Below are positions 1-7,636 of a stretch of 15,823 nt of DNA, piece by piece. Position 1 is the first letter of the stretch. Every line of letters starts with the position of its first letter. Location: the NCBI GenBank assembly GCA_040005915.1, contig JBDTYA010000232.1, positions 1-15,823 of the forward strand, in the 5' to 3' direction. Source of the stretch: JAENVT01 sp040005915. Its GTDB lineage: Bacteria; Actinomycetota; Acidimicrobiia; Acidimicrobiales; Ilumatobacteraceae. Made by a program: the position numbers and the translations under genes. The notes under the pieces are model-generated. The model was given only the letters and a program-made list of their open reading frames with translations. It made no database searches and was not told the origin of the DNA.

Positions 1-539
1 TGCTCTTCGAGCAGTTCGCCCGGCACGAACGGCAACCCCAGCAGCTGGCCGTGCGGGTGGGCGATCGATGCCCCGGCCTCGCGACCATGGTTGATGATGG
101 CCTGCGTGTAGCGAACGTTGGTCGTCGCCGCATGCTCGAGGAACCGGCGCTTCAGCACGAGCATCATCTCCGCCGCATCGGCGTCGCTGAACGCATGGAT
201 GCCCGAGTTGTGGTCACGTGTGAGCACGAAGACCTCGTGCGTGCCGCTGGCTTCGGCCTCGACGTGCACGGGACCGCGGTGGTGCACCGCGAAGGGCTGA
301 TCGCCGTCGAACGCCGGGTAGAGGTTGGGGATCACACGCATCCGCCATGTGCCACCCTTGTCGACTGTCTCGAGCGCGGGAAGCGTCACTTCTTCGTTGC
401 CCGGGCAAAACGGGCATGGCCGATCAGGATCGGCTTCGACCTGGGCTACACGGGGTGCGAAATCGGTCGGACGCTCAGCACGCTCGGCCACGATCGTAAC
501 CCACCGCCCGGTGAGGGGATTCAGACGCAGTTGACTCAC
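1..539 (-). CDS. galT: Galactose-1-phosphate uridylyltransferase family protein (C-terminus off window)
   Basis: GalT-type HIT-superfamily nucleotidyltransferase; the family exchanges UMP between UDP-glucose and galactose-1-phosphate in the cytoplasmic Leloir pathway. The reading frame is open to the left edge, so only about 180 N-terminal residues are visible. It starts SQLRLNPLTGRWVTI, typical of GalT N-termini. It then has CPFC, the usual first zinc-ligand pair, followed by RVIPNLYPA, and near the edge NHGREAGASIAHPHGQ, where HPHGQ carries the nucleophilic histidine. I chose GTG at 539, giving the usual N-terminus and a 13-base gap after the methyltransferase stop. An ATG at 575 would add 12 basic residues and overlap the upstream gene by 23 bases. 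No good Shine-Dalgarno precedes either start, so it is probably translated from a message shared with the methyltransferase. Substrate specificity (galactose or another hexose phosphate) cannot be told from this part. Confidence 0.85.
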   Translation of the reverse strand, partial: MSQLRLNPLTGRWVTIVAERAERPTDFAPRVAQVEADPDRPCPFCPGNEEVTLPALETVDKGGTWRMRVIPNLYPAFDGDQPFAVHHRGPVHVEAEASGTHEVFVLTRDHNSGIHAFSDADAAEMMLVLKRRFLEHAATTNVRYTQAIINHGREAGASIAHPHGQLLGLPFVPGELLEE

Positions 540-552
540 AGCGCTGCTCAGT

Positions 553-1326
553 TTAGGACGTCGCGCTCGCTTCATGGCGGACGGGGCTGTGAATTGTGCG
601 ATACACGGTGACGTGGCGTGGACTGTCGGCGGTGAAACGCGTACGGTCAGCGTCTTCCCATCGCTCGGCTTGACGAAATCCAGAATCGGCCGCCATCTCG
701 TCGAGTTGTCCGACGGTCGCATATCGAATGGCCCACGGCCGCATCCGCACACCGCTCGATTCGCTGATCGAGATGTAGTGACCCTGCGCTGTCTGAGCGA
801 TCTCGTCGGTGGTGGTGATGGTGAGCACCACCGAATCGACTGTCATCGAACGAACCCCCACCGACGATCCCGGCTGCGGCTCGGGCACGAACGCTTCGAT
901 GACAAAAGCGCCGCCGGGCACGAGGCGCTTGCACACCGCGGCGAAGCAGCCGCGTTGCCGCGAGTCGGAGAGCAGGTTGAAGAACGTGTTGAACGCGACG
1001 AAGACGAGTGCAAACGGCCCGACCGGTTGACCGTCGACCATGTCACCGACGACGGCGCGCACCGATTCGGTTCGATCGTTCTCGGCCAACTTTGCGAGCA
1101 TCGCCGGGCTGGTGTCGAGGCCGACCACATCGATACCGCGCGCCGCCAGTGGGATCGCCAGGCGGCCGGTGCCCACGCCGAGCTCCAACACCGGGAGCGG
1201 TGCAAACTCGCTCGCCAGGTCGGCGAGCAGGGCCACGGTGGCGTCGACGTCGCTGATCCCGTGGTACCACTCGTCGTAGACGTCGGCAAAGGCATCGCCG
1301 TACGTCGACTCGGTGTAGCCATCCAT
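553..1326 (-). CDS. Class I SAM-dependent methyltransferase
   Basis: Predicted cytoplasmic methyltransferase of 257 residues. The glycine-rich SAM-binding motif VLELGVGTGRLA lies at residues 46-57, with the acidic motif II residue D71 in VVGLDTS and a post-I region VGDM. The N-terminal YGDAFADVYDEWY is typical of Methyltransf_11/25-type enzymes. The C-terminal half is a variable substrate domain, so the methyl acceptor is unknown. The reading frame extends back to 1503, but that part overlaps the divergent cysteine desulfurase gene and looks non-coding. ATG at 1326 (or GTG at 1329) puts the conserved YGDAFADVYD segment near the N-terminus. GAGG lies just upstream but too close to be an ideal ribosome site. 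The gene is the upstream partner of the galT-like gene, which begins 13 bases after its stop; no functional link between the two is evident. Confidence 0.85.
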   Translation of the reverse strand: MDGYTESTYGDAFADVYDEWYHGISDVDATVALLADLASEFAPLPVLELGVGTGRLAIPLAARGIDVVGLDTSPAMLAKLAENDRTESVRAVVGDMVDGQPVGPFALVFVAFNTFFNLLSDSRQRGCFAAVCKRLVPGGAFVIEAFVPEPQPGSSVGVRSMTVDSVVLTITTTDEIAQTAQGHYISISESSGVRMRPWAIRYATVGQLDEMAADSGFRQAERWEDADRTRFTADSPRHVTVYRTIHSPVRHEASATS

Positions 1327-1373
1327 CACCTCATCTTCGACCACGACGGCTGTCGAGGGCGAATGGGCGGGCC

Positions 1374-1379
1374 TAACCT
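1374..1379 (+). promoter_or_regulatory. -10 element of a leaderless promoter for the cysteine desulfurase
   Basis: TAACCT fits the actinobacterial -10 consensus TAnnnT. It lies exactly 7 bases before the GTG at 1387, the spacing expected when transcription starts at the first base of the start codon. There is no Shine-Dalgarno before this GTG. A weak -35-like TGTCGA lies at 1351-1356, with a 17-base spacer. This box is the main reason for choosing GTG 1387 over the in-frame ATG at 1363. Confidence 0.55.
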
Positions 1380-1386
1380 GGATGCT

Positions 1387-2523
1387 GTGCACGACGGCTA
1401 CACCTATCTCGACCACGCGGCGACCACGCCGATGCGTGCCGACGCGGTGGCTGCGATGCTGCCGTTCCTCTCCGAGCAGTTCGCCAATCCGTCGGGGTCG
1501 CACCGGTTCGCAAGACAGGTGCGCAAGTCGATCGACGAGGCCCGCGACAACGTTGCCGAGGTACTCGGCTGCAAGCCCGGCGAGGTGATCTTCACCAGCG
1601 GTGGCACAGAGGCCGACAACACGGCGATCTTCGGAACGCTCGATCGTTGCGGCGGTGTAGCGCTGTGTTCAGCGGTCGAGCATCATGCGGTCCTGCACGC
1701 GGTCGAGTCGCGCGCCGGTCGGGTGGTCGGCGTGGATCCGTTGGGTCGCATCGACCTCGAGCGGCTCGCTACCGCGCTGCTCGACGTGTCACTCGTCAGC
1801 GTGATGGCCGTCAACAACGAGGTCGGCACGATCACGGATCTTGCCGACGTCGCCGACGTCGTCCACCGCCACGCGCCGAACGCAGCCATCCACACCGACG
1901 CCGTGCAAGCCGCCTGTTGGCTCGACCTTCGGCTCATCACGCCGCACGTCGACCTGATGTCCTTGTCGGCGCACAAGTTCGGCGGCCCGAAGGGGGTCGG
2001 CGTGCTGATGGTGCGCGGGCGCGCCGCGTTGTCGCCGATGATGGTCGGCGGCGGCCAAGAACGCGAGCGCCGCAGTGGCACGCACAACGTTGCCGGCATC
2101 ATCGCCCTGGCGGCGGCGCTGAGGGCCACCGACACCGAGCGGACCGCGGAGAACGCCCGCGTCGCCGAGCTCCGTGACACATTCGTCGACGGCTTGCGCG
2201 CCGAGCTCGATGATCTGCACGAGACGGTCGACCGAGCCCACAAGGTCGCCGGCTCGGCTCACGTGTGCATAGACGGCATCGAGAACGAGGCGTTGCTGTA
2301 CCTGCTCGACGAAGCCGGCGTCTGCGCCAGCGCGGCATCGTCGTGTGCCAGCGGGGCGATGGAGCCGTCGCATGTACTGTTGGCAATGGGCGTGCCCGAC
2401 GAGCGAGCCCGCGGCGCGCTGCGTCTCACGCTGGGCCGAACGACGACGGCAGCCGATGTCGCCAGGGCCACGATCGCTATCACCGATTCCGTTCGTCGGC
2501 TGCGCTCGGGGCGTGCTTCGTGA
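1387..2523 (+). CDS. iscS: Cysteine desulfurase (IscS/NifS family)
   Basis: PLP-dependent class V aminotransferase-fold enzyme, 378 residues, that removes sulfur from L-cysteine to give alanine and an enzyme-bound persulfide. The N-terminus YLDHAATTPM is the family signature. TSGGTEADNTA follows, then SAVEHHAV with the PLP-stacking histidine, and HTDAVQA. The PLP Schiff-base lysine is K197 in LSAHKFGGPKG. The persulfide-forming cysteine is C320 in SSCASGAMEPSHVL. The start GTG 1387 is supported by the TAACCT box 7 bases upstream; ATG at 1363 is the alternative. The stop overlaps the mnmA start by four bases, so the likely role is sulfur donation to MnmA for tRNA thiolation, as for Rv3025c/Rv3024c of M. 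tuberculosis. No iscU or suf genes are nearby, so it may not be the main Fe-S cluster desulfurase. Confidence 0.93.
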   Translation: MHDGYTYLDHAATTPMRADAVAAMLPFLSEQFANPSGSHRFARQVRKSIDEARDNVAEVLGCKPGEVIFTSGGTEADNTAIFGTLDRCGGVALCSAVEHHAVLHAVESRAGRVVGVDPLGRIDLERLATALLDVSLVSVMAVNNEVGTITDLADVADVVHRHAPNAAIHTDAVQAACWLDLRLITPHVDLMSLSAHKFGGPKGVGVLMVRGRAALSPMMVGGGQERERRSGTHNVAGIIALAAALRATDTERTAENARVAELRDTFVDGLRAELDDLHETVDRAHKVAGSAHVCIDGIENEALLYLLDEAGVCASAASSCASGAMEPSHVLLAMGVPDERARGALRLTLGRTTTAADVARATIAITDSVRRLRSGRAS

Positions 2524-3548
2524 AGGTGTTGGTCGCGCTCAGCGGCGGTGTCGATTCGTCGGTGGCTGCAGCCGAACTGGTCGACGCCGGTCATCATGTC
2601 GTGGGAATCACGATGCGCCTGTGGGGTGGCCAGAGCGACACAGGTTGCTGCTCGGTTGCCGATGTCGACGATGCCCGCCGGGTCGCCCAGCAGCTCGACA
2701 TCGATCATCTCGTGTTCAACTTCTCCGAGGACTTCGACGAACACGTCGTGGATCCATACGTGCGGGCCCACAGCGAAGGTCTCACGCCCAACCCGTGCAT
2801 CGAGTGCAACCGGCACCTGAAGTTCAACCGTCTCAGCGAGCGTGCCGACCTGTTGGGTTTCGATGCGATCGCCACCGGTCACCACGCCCGGATCAACAAG
2901 GTCGGCGACCGCCACTTCGTGCACCGCGGCGCGGACTCGGCCAAGGATCAGAGCTACGTCGTGCACATGTTGCCGCAACGAGAACTGGGTCGGACGCTGT
3001 TTCCGGTGGGCCATCTGACCAAGGCGCAAGTCCGCGATCGGGCGACCACGCTCGGCCTGCGCACGGCTGACAAGCCCGACAGCCAGGACGTGTGCTTCAT
3101 CACGCACACCGGTGGGCGCGAGTCGTTCCTGGGCGCGCGCATACCCTTCCGCAAGGCGACCGTCGTCGACTCCGCCGGGACGGTGCTGGGCGACGTTCCG
3201 GCGATCGAGATGGTCACCCTGGGCCAGCGACGCGGCATCGGCCTACCCGGTGGCGGCCCCAAGCGATACGTCACGGCGATCGATCATGCGACGGCGATGG
3301 TGACAGTCGGCGAGGAGGCCGATCTCGATTGCGATCAGTTGATGGTCGGCGACCTGGTGTGGGCCGACGAGCCGTACGGCGGTGAGGTGATGGTGCAGTG
3401 CAGCGCCCACGGCGCCGCGGTTCCGGCCCAACTGCACGGCAGCGTTGTCCGCTGGCACAGCCAACAGCGTCGAGTCGCGCCGGGTCAAAGCGTCGTGTTC
3501 TTCGACCAGACCGACTCGTACGTACTGGGCGGTGGCATCGCCCGCTGA
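2520..3548 (+). CDS. mnmA: tRNA-specific 2-thiouridylase MnmA
   Basis: ATP-dependent thiolase that makes 2-thiouridine at the wobble position of Lys, Glu and Gln tRNAs in the cytoplasm. The protein has 342 residues. The N-type ATP pyrophosphatase PP-loop SGGVDSS is at residues 8-14, followed by RLWGG and GCCSVADVDDARRVA. NPCIECNRHLKF carries the catalytic C93, and SQDVCFI carries the second C192 that takes the persulfide and releases the product. ATGHHAR and GQRRGIGLPGG are further family motifs. The length is slightly under the usual 350-370. GTG 2520 gives the canonical N-terminus MKVLVALSGG and a four-base GTGA overlap with the desulfurase stop, implying translational coupling. It ends four bases before the stop of the convergent membrane protein gene, with no hairpin between them. 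Confidence 0.95.
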   Translation: MKVLVALSGGVDSSVAAAELVDAGHHVVGITMRLWGGQSDTGCCSVADVDDARRVAQQLDIDHLVFNFSEDFDEHVVDPYVRAHSEGLTPNPCIECNRHLKFNRLSERADLLGFDAIATGHHARINKVGDRHFVHRGADSAKDQSYVVHMLPQRELGRTLFPVGHLTKAQVRDRATTLGLRTADKPDSQDVCFITHTGGRESFLGARIPFRKATVVDSAGTVLGDVPAIEMVTLGQRRGIGLPGGGPKRYVTAIDHATAMVTVGEEADLDCDQLMVGDLVWADEPYGGEVMVQCSAHGAAVPAQLHGSVVRWHSQQRRVAPGQSVVFFDQTDSYVLGGGIAR

Positions 3549-3552
3549 CGGG

Positions 3553-4434
3553 TCAGTCGTTGCGTGTGGCGCGCAGCACGGTGCCCGGACGCGTCGGTGC
3601 GACGATGAACGACTTCACGTGTAACGCCGTGCCACGCGGTGCGGTCTTGGTCGGCGCGAGTAGCGCATCCACCATCGATCGCATTCCGATTTCGATGGCG
3701 TGGCCGGCGGCAGGACCGGTGAAGTCGGCTGCCTCGGTGCCCGCCAGGGCGAGGTCGATCGTGTCGAGGTCGGCCCGTGAGATCATCAACGTCTCGCCGA
3801 GCACCACCTGATCGTGGACGACCACCCCGGCGGGCACGAACACCAACCACCGGCGCGACAGCGCATTGAAGCGAGGCAACAACAGCCAGGTCAGCATGAC
3901 CGCACCGGCACCCACGACGACGCCGACGATCCACACTCGGCAGGCCAGTACGAGCGGCGCAGCGATGGTGGCCGCCAACCACACGACGCCGGCGATGGCG
4001 ATGGGAGGCAGGAAGGCTGCGGGCGGGCGCAACAGGAAACGCTGCTCGTCGCCGTACGCAGAGGCCTGCACGCACCGTTGGCCGAACTCTGCGCCGCCGA
4101 CCAACGCACCACAGAGCAGCGCGCAGGCGACGAAGACGGCACCCGGTACGGGTGAGGCGCCGGCGATCCAACCGACTACAGCGCCGCCCCAGGCCAGAGC
4201 GCTGACCATCCGCATCACCGTGAGGCCGAGTGTCGACGGCACGACGAGGGCGACGACACCGGTGCCCCACAGCAGCCACGAGCCAATCATCACGGTCGTG
4301 CGGACCGCGCTCGATCGGCCGTCGAGGGCCTCGCCCAACGACCATGCACCGGTGACACCGACGGTGACCCACAGGATCCGCGGTCCCCACAGCCCGGTCA
4401 TCGCGTACAGCAGGCGTGACCCGACGGAGCTCAT
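3553..4434 (-). CDS. Multi-pass membrane protein of unknown function
   Basis: I do not recognise a named family. The 293-residue protein has about six hydrophobic segments in its first 200 residues, for example VTVGVTGAW, WLLWGTGVVALVV, ALAWGGAVVGWIAG, VFVACALLCGALVGG, IAIAGVVWLAATIAAPLVLA and VVVGAGAVMLTWLLL. A hydrophilic C-terminal domain of about 90 residues follows, beginning near RRWLVFVPAGVVVHDQVVLGETLMI. Those short alternating stretches could form a small beta domain (bacterial PH-like is a guess). The tail is probably cytoplasmic, judging from the positive charges after the last helix. ATG 4434 leaves about 120 bases before the divergent MetE-like gene. The gene stands alone between two plus-strand operons, so the neighbours do not suggest a role. 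Confidence 0.75.
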   Translation of the reverse strand: MSSVGSRLLYAMTGLWGPRILWVTVGVTGAWSLGEALDGRSSAVRTTVMIGSWLLWGTGVVALVVPSTLGLTVMRMVSALAWGGAVVGWIAGASPVPGAVFVACALLCGALVGGAEFGQRCVQASAYGDEQRFLLRPPAAFLPPIAIAGVVWLAATIAAPLVLACRVWIVGVVVGAGAVMLTWLLLPRFNALSRRWLVFVPAGVVVHDQVVLGETLMISRADLDTIDLALAGTEAADFTGPAAGHAIEIGMRSMVDALLAPTKTAPRGTALHVKSFIVAPTRPGTVLRATRND

Positions 4435-4555
4435 GGCCCCAGACTTGCCGATCGGGCTGAGGTTTGGCCAGTGAGCCGAGACGCGAGCGAGTGGGGCCCG
4501 GCTCGTGCGCCGCTGTTCTCAAGTGGAACGATGTCGCCCAGGGAAGTCAACCGGG
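4435..4555. promoter_or_regulatory. Divergent intergenic region, membrane protein / MetE-like gene
   Basis: These 121 bases separate two divergently transcribed genes and must hold the promoter of each. On the plus strand GAACGAT near 4526-4532 is a possible -10, and AGGGAAG at 4540-4546 could be a Shine-Dalgarno 9 bases before GTG 4556. No convincing -10 was found on the minus strand. No hairpin or operator stood out. Confidence 0.3.
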
Positions 4556-5557
4556 GTGAATCGTGCACAGCTACCAAGTGGCATCGCCACAGGGATCGGC
4601 AGCCTTCCTCACCGCGACGCAGCGGCCGCTGCCGAGTTCTCGTTGGCCACGCTCGAGCTGCCGGCCATCCCCACCCTGCCGAAGCGTTCGCCCGCGGAGG
4701 GGATGATCCCGCAGGCCCTCGTTGGTCTCGCGGGCATCACCGTCGGTCAGTACGGCAGCATCGCGTTCGACGCAGCGAGCTTCGATCCCGAGGCACCGGT
4801 CATCACCGACCTCCAGCACGATGCGTTCGGTGGGTGGCGGGCGTTCCTCGCGGCTGCTGCCGGACGGAAGGCTCCGGTCAAGTGGCAGTTCGTCGGCCCG
4901 GTCACACTCGGCCTCGCCCTGGTGCGAGCCGGCCTCAGCACAGACGTGGCGTTCGAGGTCGCGGTGCGAGCCGTCCGGTGCCGCGTACGTCAGCTCGTCG
5001 ACCGCGTCGCGGAGGCGCTGCCCGGTTGCCGACAGGTGGTCTTCATCGATGAACCGACCCTCGACGAGTTGATGGGAGCCCGGTTCCCGATCGCCCCCGA
5101 GACAGCCGTCGACCTCGTCTCTGCCGCGCTTGCCGCGATCGAGACCGTGGCAGTCACCGGCTTGCATGTCTGCGCGACGGCCGATATCGCATCGCTCGTC
5201 TCGATCGGCCCCGACGTGTTGTCCGTGCCGGTCGATATGCGGCTGCTCGAATCGGCCGGCTACCTTGCCCGGTTCCTCAACGACGGTGGCACGATCGCGT
5301 GGGGTGCGGTGTCGACGGAGGGCCCGATCGCGATGACCGCAGAACGGCCGTGGCGCAAGCTCAGCGAGCTGTGGTCCGAGTTGGTGCAGCATGGCGCGGA
5401 TCCGTCGCAGCTCCGGCTGCAGTCGATCATCACACCCGAATGCGGTCTCGGCACCCACACGCCGGCAGTGGCCGAGCGGGTACATCGGCTCGCTGCCGAC
5501 ATCAGTGATCGAGTCAGGGATCAGGCCATGTCGACGCGCTTCTCACTCGGTGCGTAG
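4556..5557 (+). CDS. MetE C-terminal-domain-like protein (methionine synthase, B12-independent, core type)
   Basis: A 333-residue protein resembling the catalytic C-terminal barrel of cobalamin-independent methionine synthase, without the N-terminal barrel (full MetE is about 750 residues). It starts near SGIATGIGSLPH, the UROD/MetE-like opening. VFIDEPTLDEL corresponds to the IDEPAL motif of MetE. LHVCATADI supplies the His-x-Cys zinc ligands, and IITPECGLG supplies the last zinc cysteine. The glutamate zinc ligand expected about 22 residues after HxC is not seen: LSVPVDM replaces the MetE pattern ITIETS. It is therefore unclear whether it makes methionine. GTG 4556 is preferred because the motif-bearing sequence starts just after it; GTG 4505 is the upstream alternative. 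It corresponds in type and position to Rv3015c, just before ligA in M. tuberculosis (from memory). The gap to ligA is 18 bases. Confidence 0.8.
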   Translation: MNRAQLPSGIATGIGSLPHRDAAAAAEFSLATLELPAIPTLPKRSPAEGMIPQALVGLAGITVGQYGSIAFDAASFDPEAPVITDLQHDAFGGWRAFLAAAAGRKAPVKWQFVGPVTLGLALVRAGLSTDVAFEVAVRAVRCRVRQLVDRVAEALPGCRQVVFIDEPTLDELMGARFPIAPETAVDLVSAALAAIETVAVTGLHVCATADIASLVSIGPDVLSVPVDMRLLESAGYLARFLNDGGTIAWGAVSTEGPIAMTAERPWRKLSELWSELVQHGADPSQLRLQSIITPECGLGTHTPAVAERVHRLAADISDRVRDQAMSTRFSLGA

Positions 5558-5562
5558 CTGCT

Positions 5563-5568
5563 TACACT
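5563..5568 (+). promoter_or_regulatory. -10 element of a leaderless promoter for ligA
   Basis: TACACT matches TAnnnT and ends 7 bases before ATG 5576, as expected for a transcript that begins at the start codon. No Shine-Dalgarno is present. A weak -35-like TTCTCA lies at 5540-5545, with a 17-base spacer. It gives ligA its own promoter in addition to any read-through from the MetE-like gene. Confidence 0.55.
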
Positions 5569-5575
5569 CGAACGC

Positions 5576-7636
5576 ATGACCGAGTCTGTCGACATCGCGG
5601 CGCGCGTTGCCTCGCTCCGCGAGCAGATCGCATACCACAACGAGCGATATCACACGCTCGACAGCCCAGAGATCTCCGATATCGACTACGACCTCCTCGT
5701 TCGCGAGTTGATGAAGCTGGAGACCGAGCATCCCGAGCTCGCGTCCGATCAATCGCCGACCTCGAAGGTCGGTGGCGCACCGTTGTCGGCCACATTCGCG
5801 CCGGTCGTTCATCGAGTGCCCATGACGAGCCTCGACAACGCGATGGAAGAGTCAGAGCTGAGGCAATGGGGCGAGCGTGTCGCCCGCGGCCTCGCTGGAA
5901 CACCGGCAACGTTCGTGTGCGAGTTGAAGATCGACGGCCTGGCCATGAGCCTGCGATACGAGCGCGGCAAGTTCGTGCAGGCGGCGACCCGCGGCGACGG
6001 CCGGGTGGGGGAGGACGTGACTGCCAACGTCGCCACGATCGGCGCGCTGCCGAAGCAGCTGCCTCGAGGCGCGCCTGAGGTGGTCGAGGTCCGCGGCGAG
6101 GTGTACATGCCGCTCGCCAGTTTCGAGGCACTCAACGCCCGCGCCGCCGCAGCCGGGCAGCCACTGTTCGCCAACCCGCGCAATGCCGGTGCGGGCAGCC
6201 TTCGGCAGAAGGACCCGCGGGTCACGGCCAGCCGCGAGTTGAGCTTCTGGTGCTACCAGTTGGGCGAGGTGACCGGTGGTCCGGAGTTCGCCAGTCATCA
6301 CGAGACACTCGAGTTCCTGGGGCAGCTCGGCTTCCCCGTCAATCCCGAGGTGCGCGTCGTCGACGACCTCGCGGGCGTCTACGAGTTCGCCGGGCACTGG
6401 CGCGATCATCGTCACGACCTGCCGTACGAGATCGACGGTGCCGTTGCCAAGGTCGACCTCCTCGCGCAACGGCAGCTGCTGGGTTTCACCTCGCGTGCGC
6501 CACGGTGGGCGATCGCGTTCAAGTTCCCGCCTGAGGAGCGCAACACCGTGCTCAGCGACATCCAGGTGTCTGTCGGTCGCACGGGTCGCACGACCCCGTT
6601 CGCGGTGCTCGAGCCGGTGTTCGTCGGTGGCTCGACGGTACGTATGGCCACGTTGCACAACGAAGACCAGGTCCGCCTCAAAGACGTTCGGCCCGGCGAC
6701 ACCGTCATCGTGCGCAAGGCCGGTGACGTGATCCCAGAAGTGGTCGGCCCGGTGCTGTCGCTTCGTCCGAAGGGCAGCAAGCCGTGGAAGTTCCCGAAGA
6801 TCTGCCCGTGCCCGCTGGCCACCGAACTGGTTCGTCCCGAGGGCGAGGCCGACACGCGTTGCATCGAGCCGGCATGCCCGTTCCAACGCGACCAGCGGGT
6901 GATCTACTTCGGGTCGCGCGGCGCGATGGACATCGAAGGTCTCGGCGAGCGCACGGTCTTCCAGCTCAGCGATGCAGGCCTGATCAAGGATCCGGCCGAC
7001 ATATATTCCTTGACTGTCGAGCAACTGCTGGGCCTCGAGGGATTCGCCAGGATCAGCGTCGACAAGTTGCTGACAGCGATCGAAGGATCGAAGTCGAGGC
7101 CGCTGCCGAAGCTGCTGACAGCGCTCGGGATCAAGGGCCTCGGCCCGTCGGCCAGCGAGGCGTTGAGCCTTGCGTTCGGGACGCTCGACTCGATCCTCGC
7201 TGCCGACGAGTTCACGTTGGCGACGACCGATGGCGTGGGCCCGGTGATCGCCGGCTCGATCTGCCGCTGGTATTCCGTCGAAGCCAACAAGGTCTTCGTC
7301 GAGAAGCTGCGACGTGCGGGCGTCGACCTCGGCAAGGTAGAGGTCAGCCGTTTGGCGCAGGTGCTCGCCGGCAAGGCGGTGGTTGTCACCGGCACGCTCG
7401 AGCGCTACTCGCGCGAGGAGGCAGAGCTGGCGATCAAGGACCGCGGCGGCAAGAGCCCGGGAAGCGTCAGCGCAAAGACCTTCGCTGTGGTCGTCGGCGA
7501 TTCTCCGGGCGTCAGCAAGTTGACCAAGGCAGAGTCGCTCGGGGTCCCGATCCTCGACGACGACGGGTTCGATCGCCTGCTCGAAACCGGCCGGCTCCCC
7601 GCGGGTTCTACCGGTCAGGCGGCGTCAGAAGACTGA
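5576..7636 (+). CDS. ligA: NAD+-dependent DNA ligase LigA
   Basis: Essential replicative and repair ligase that seals nicks using NAD+. The 686-residue length fits the family. Domains in order: Ia domain, residues 1-70 (YHNERYHTLDSPEISDIDYD); adenylation domain with the AMP-accepting K118 in ELKIDG, then ATRGDGRVGEDVT, VRGEVYMP, NPRNAGAGSLRQ and WAIAFKFPPEE; OB fold with VGRTGRTTPFAVLEPV and GDTVIVRKAGDVIPEV; zinc finger around residues 407-435; helix-hairpin-helix repeats (GLEGFARIS, LGIKGLGPS, TTDGVGPVIA); and a C-terminal BRCT domain from about residue 598 (GKAVVVTGTLERYSREEA). The zinc finger begins CPC rather than CPxC (see findings). ATG 5576 is supported by TACACT 7 bases upstream. The end overlaps the convergent gene's end by 12 bases. 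Confidence 0.97.
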   Translation: MTESVDIAARVASLREQIAYHNERYHTLDSPEISDIDYDLLVRELMKLETEHPELASDQSPTSKVGGAPLSATFAPVVHRVPMTSLDNAMEESELRQWGERVARGLAGTPATFVCELKIDGLAMSLRYERGKFVQAATRGDGRVGEDVTANVATIGALPKQLPRGAPEVVEVRGEVYMPLASFEALNARAAAAGQPLFANPRNAGAGSLRQKDPRVTASRELSFWCYQLGEVTGGPEFASHHETLEFLGQLGFPVNPEVRVVDDLAGVYEFAGHWRDHRHDLPYEIDGAVAKVDLLAQRQLLGFTSRAPRWAIAFKFPPEERNTVLSDIQVSVGRTGRTTPFAVLEPVFVGGSTVRMATLHNEDQVRLKDVRPGDTVIVRKAGDVIPEVVGPVLSLRPKGSKPWKFPKICPCPLATELVRPEGEADTRCIEPACPFQRDQRVIYFGSRGAMDIEGLGERTVFQLSDAGLIKDPADIYSLTVEQLLGLEGFARISVDKLLTAIEGSKSRPLPKLLTALGIKGLGPSASEALSLAFGTLDSILAADEFTLATTDGVGPVIAGSICRWYSVEANKVFVEKLRRAGVDLGKVEVSRLAQVLAGKAVVVTGTLERYSREEAELAIKDRGGKSPGSVSAKTFAVVVGDSPGVSKLTKAESLGVPILDDDGFDRLLETGRLPAGSTGQAASED

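Noticed and set aside
574..1386. Long plus-strand N-terminal extension of the cysteine desulfurase frame
   Set aside because: It overlaps the methyltransferase, whose SAM motifs are clear, and the extension shows no family motif. The desulfurase motifs begin after GTG 1387.
1647..2177. Arg-rich plus-strand frame inside the desulfurase gene
   Set aside because: High-GC shadow frame without recognisable domains, fully inside a clear gene; the same holds for the other long Arg-rich frames in the window.
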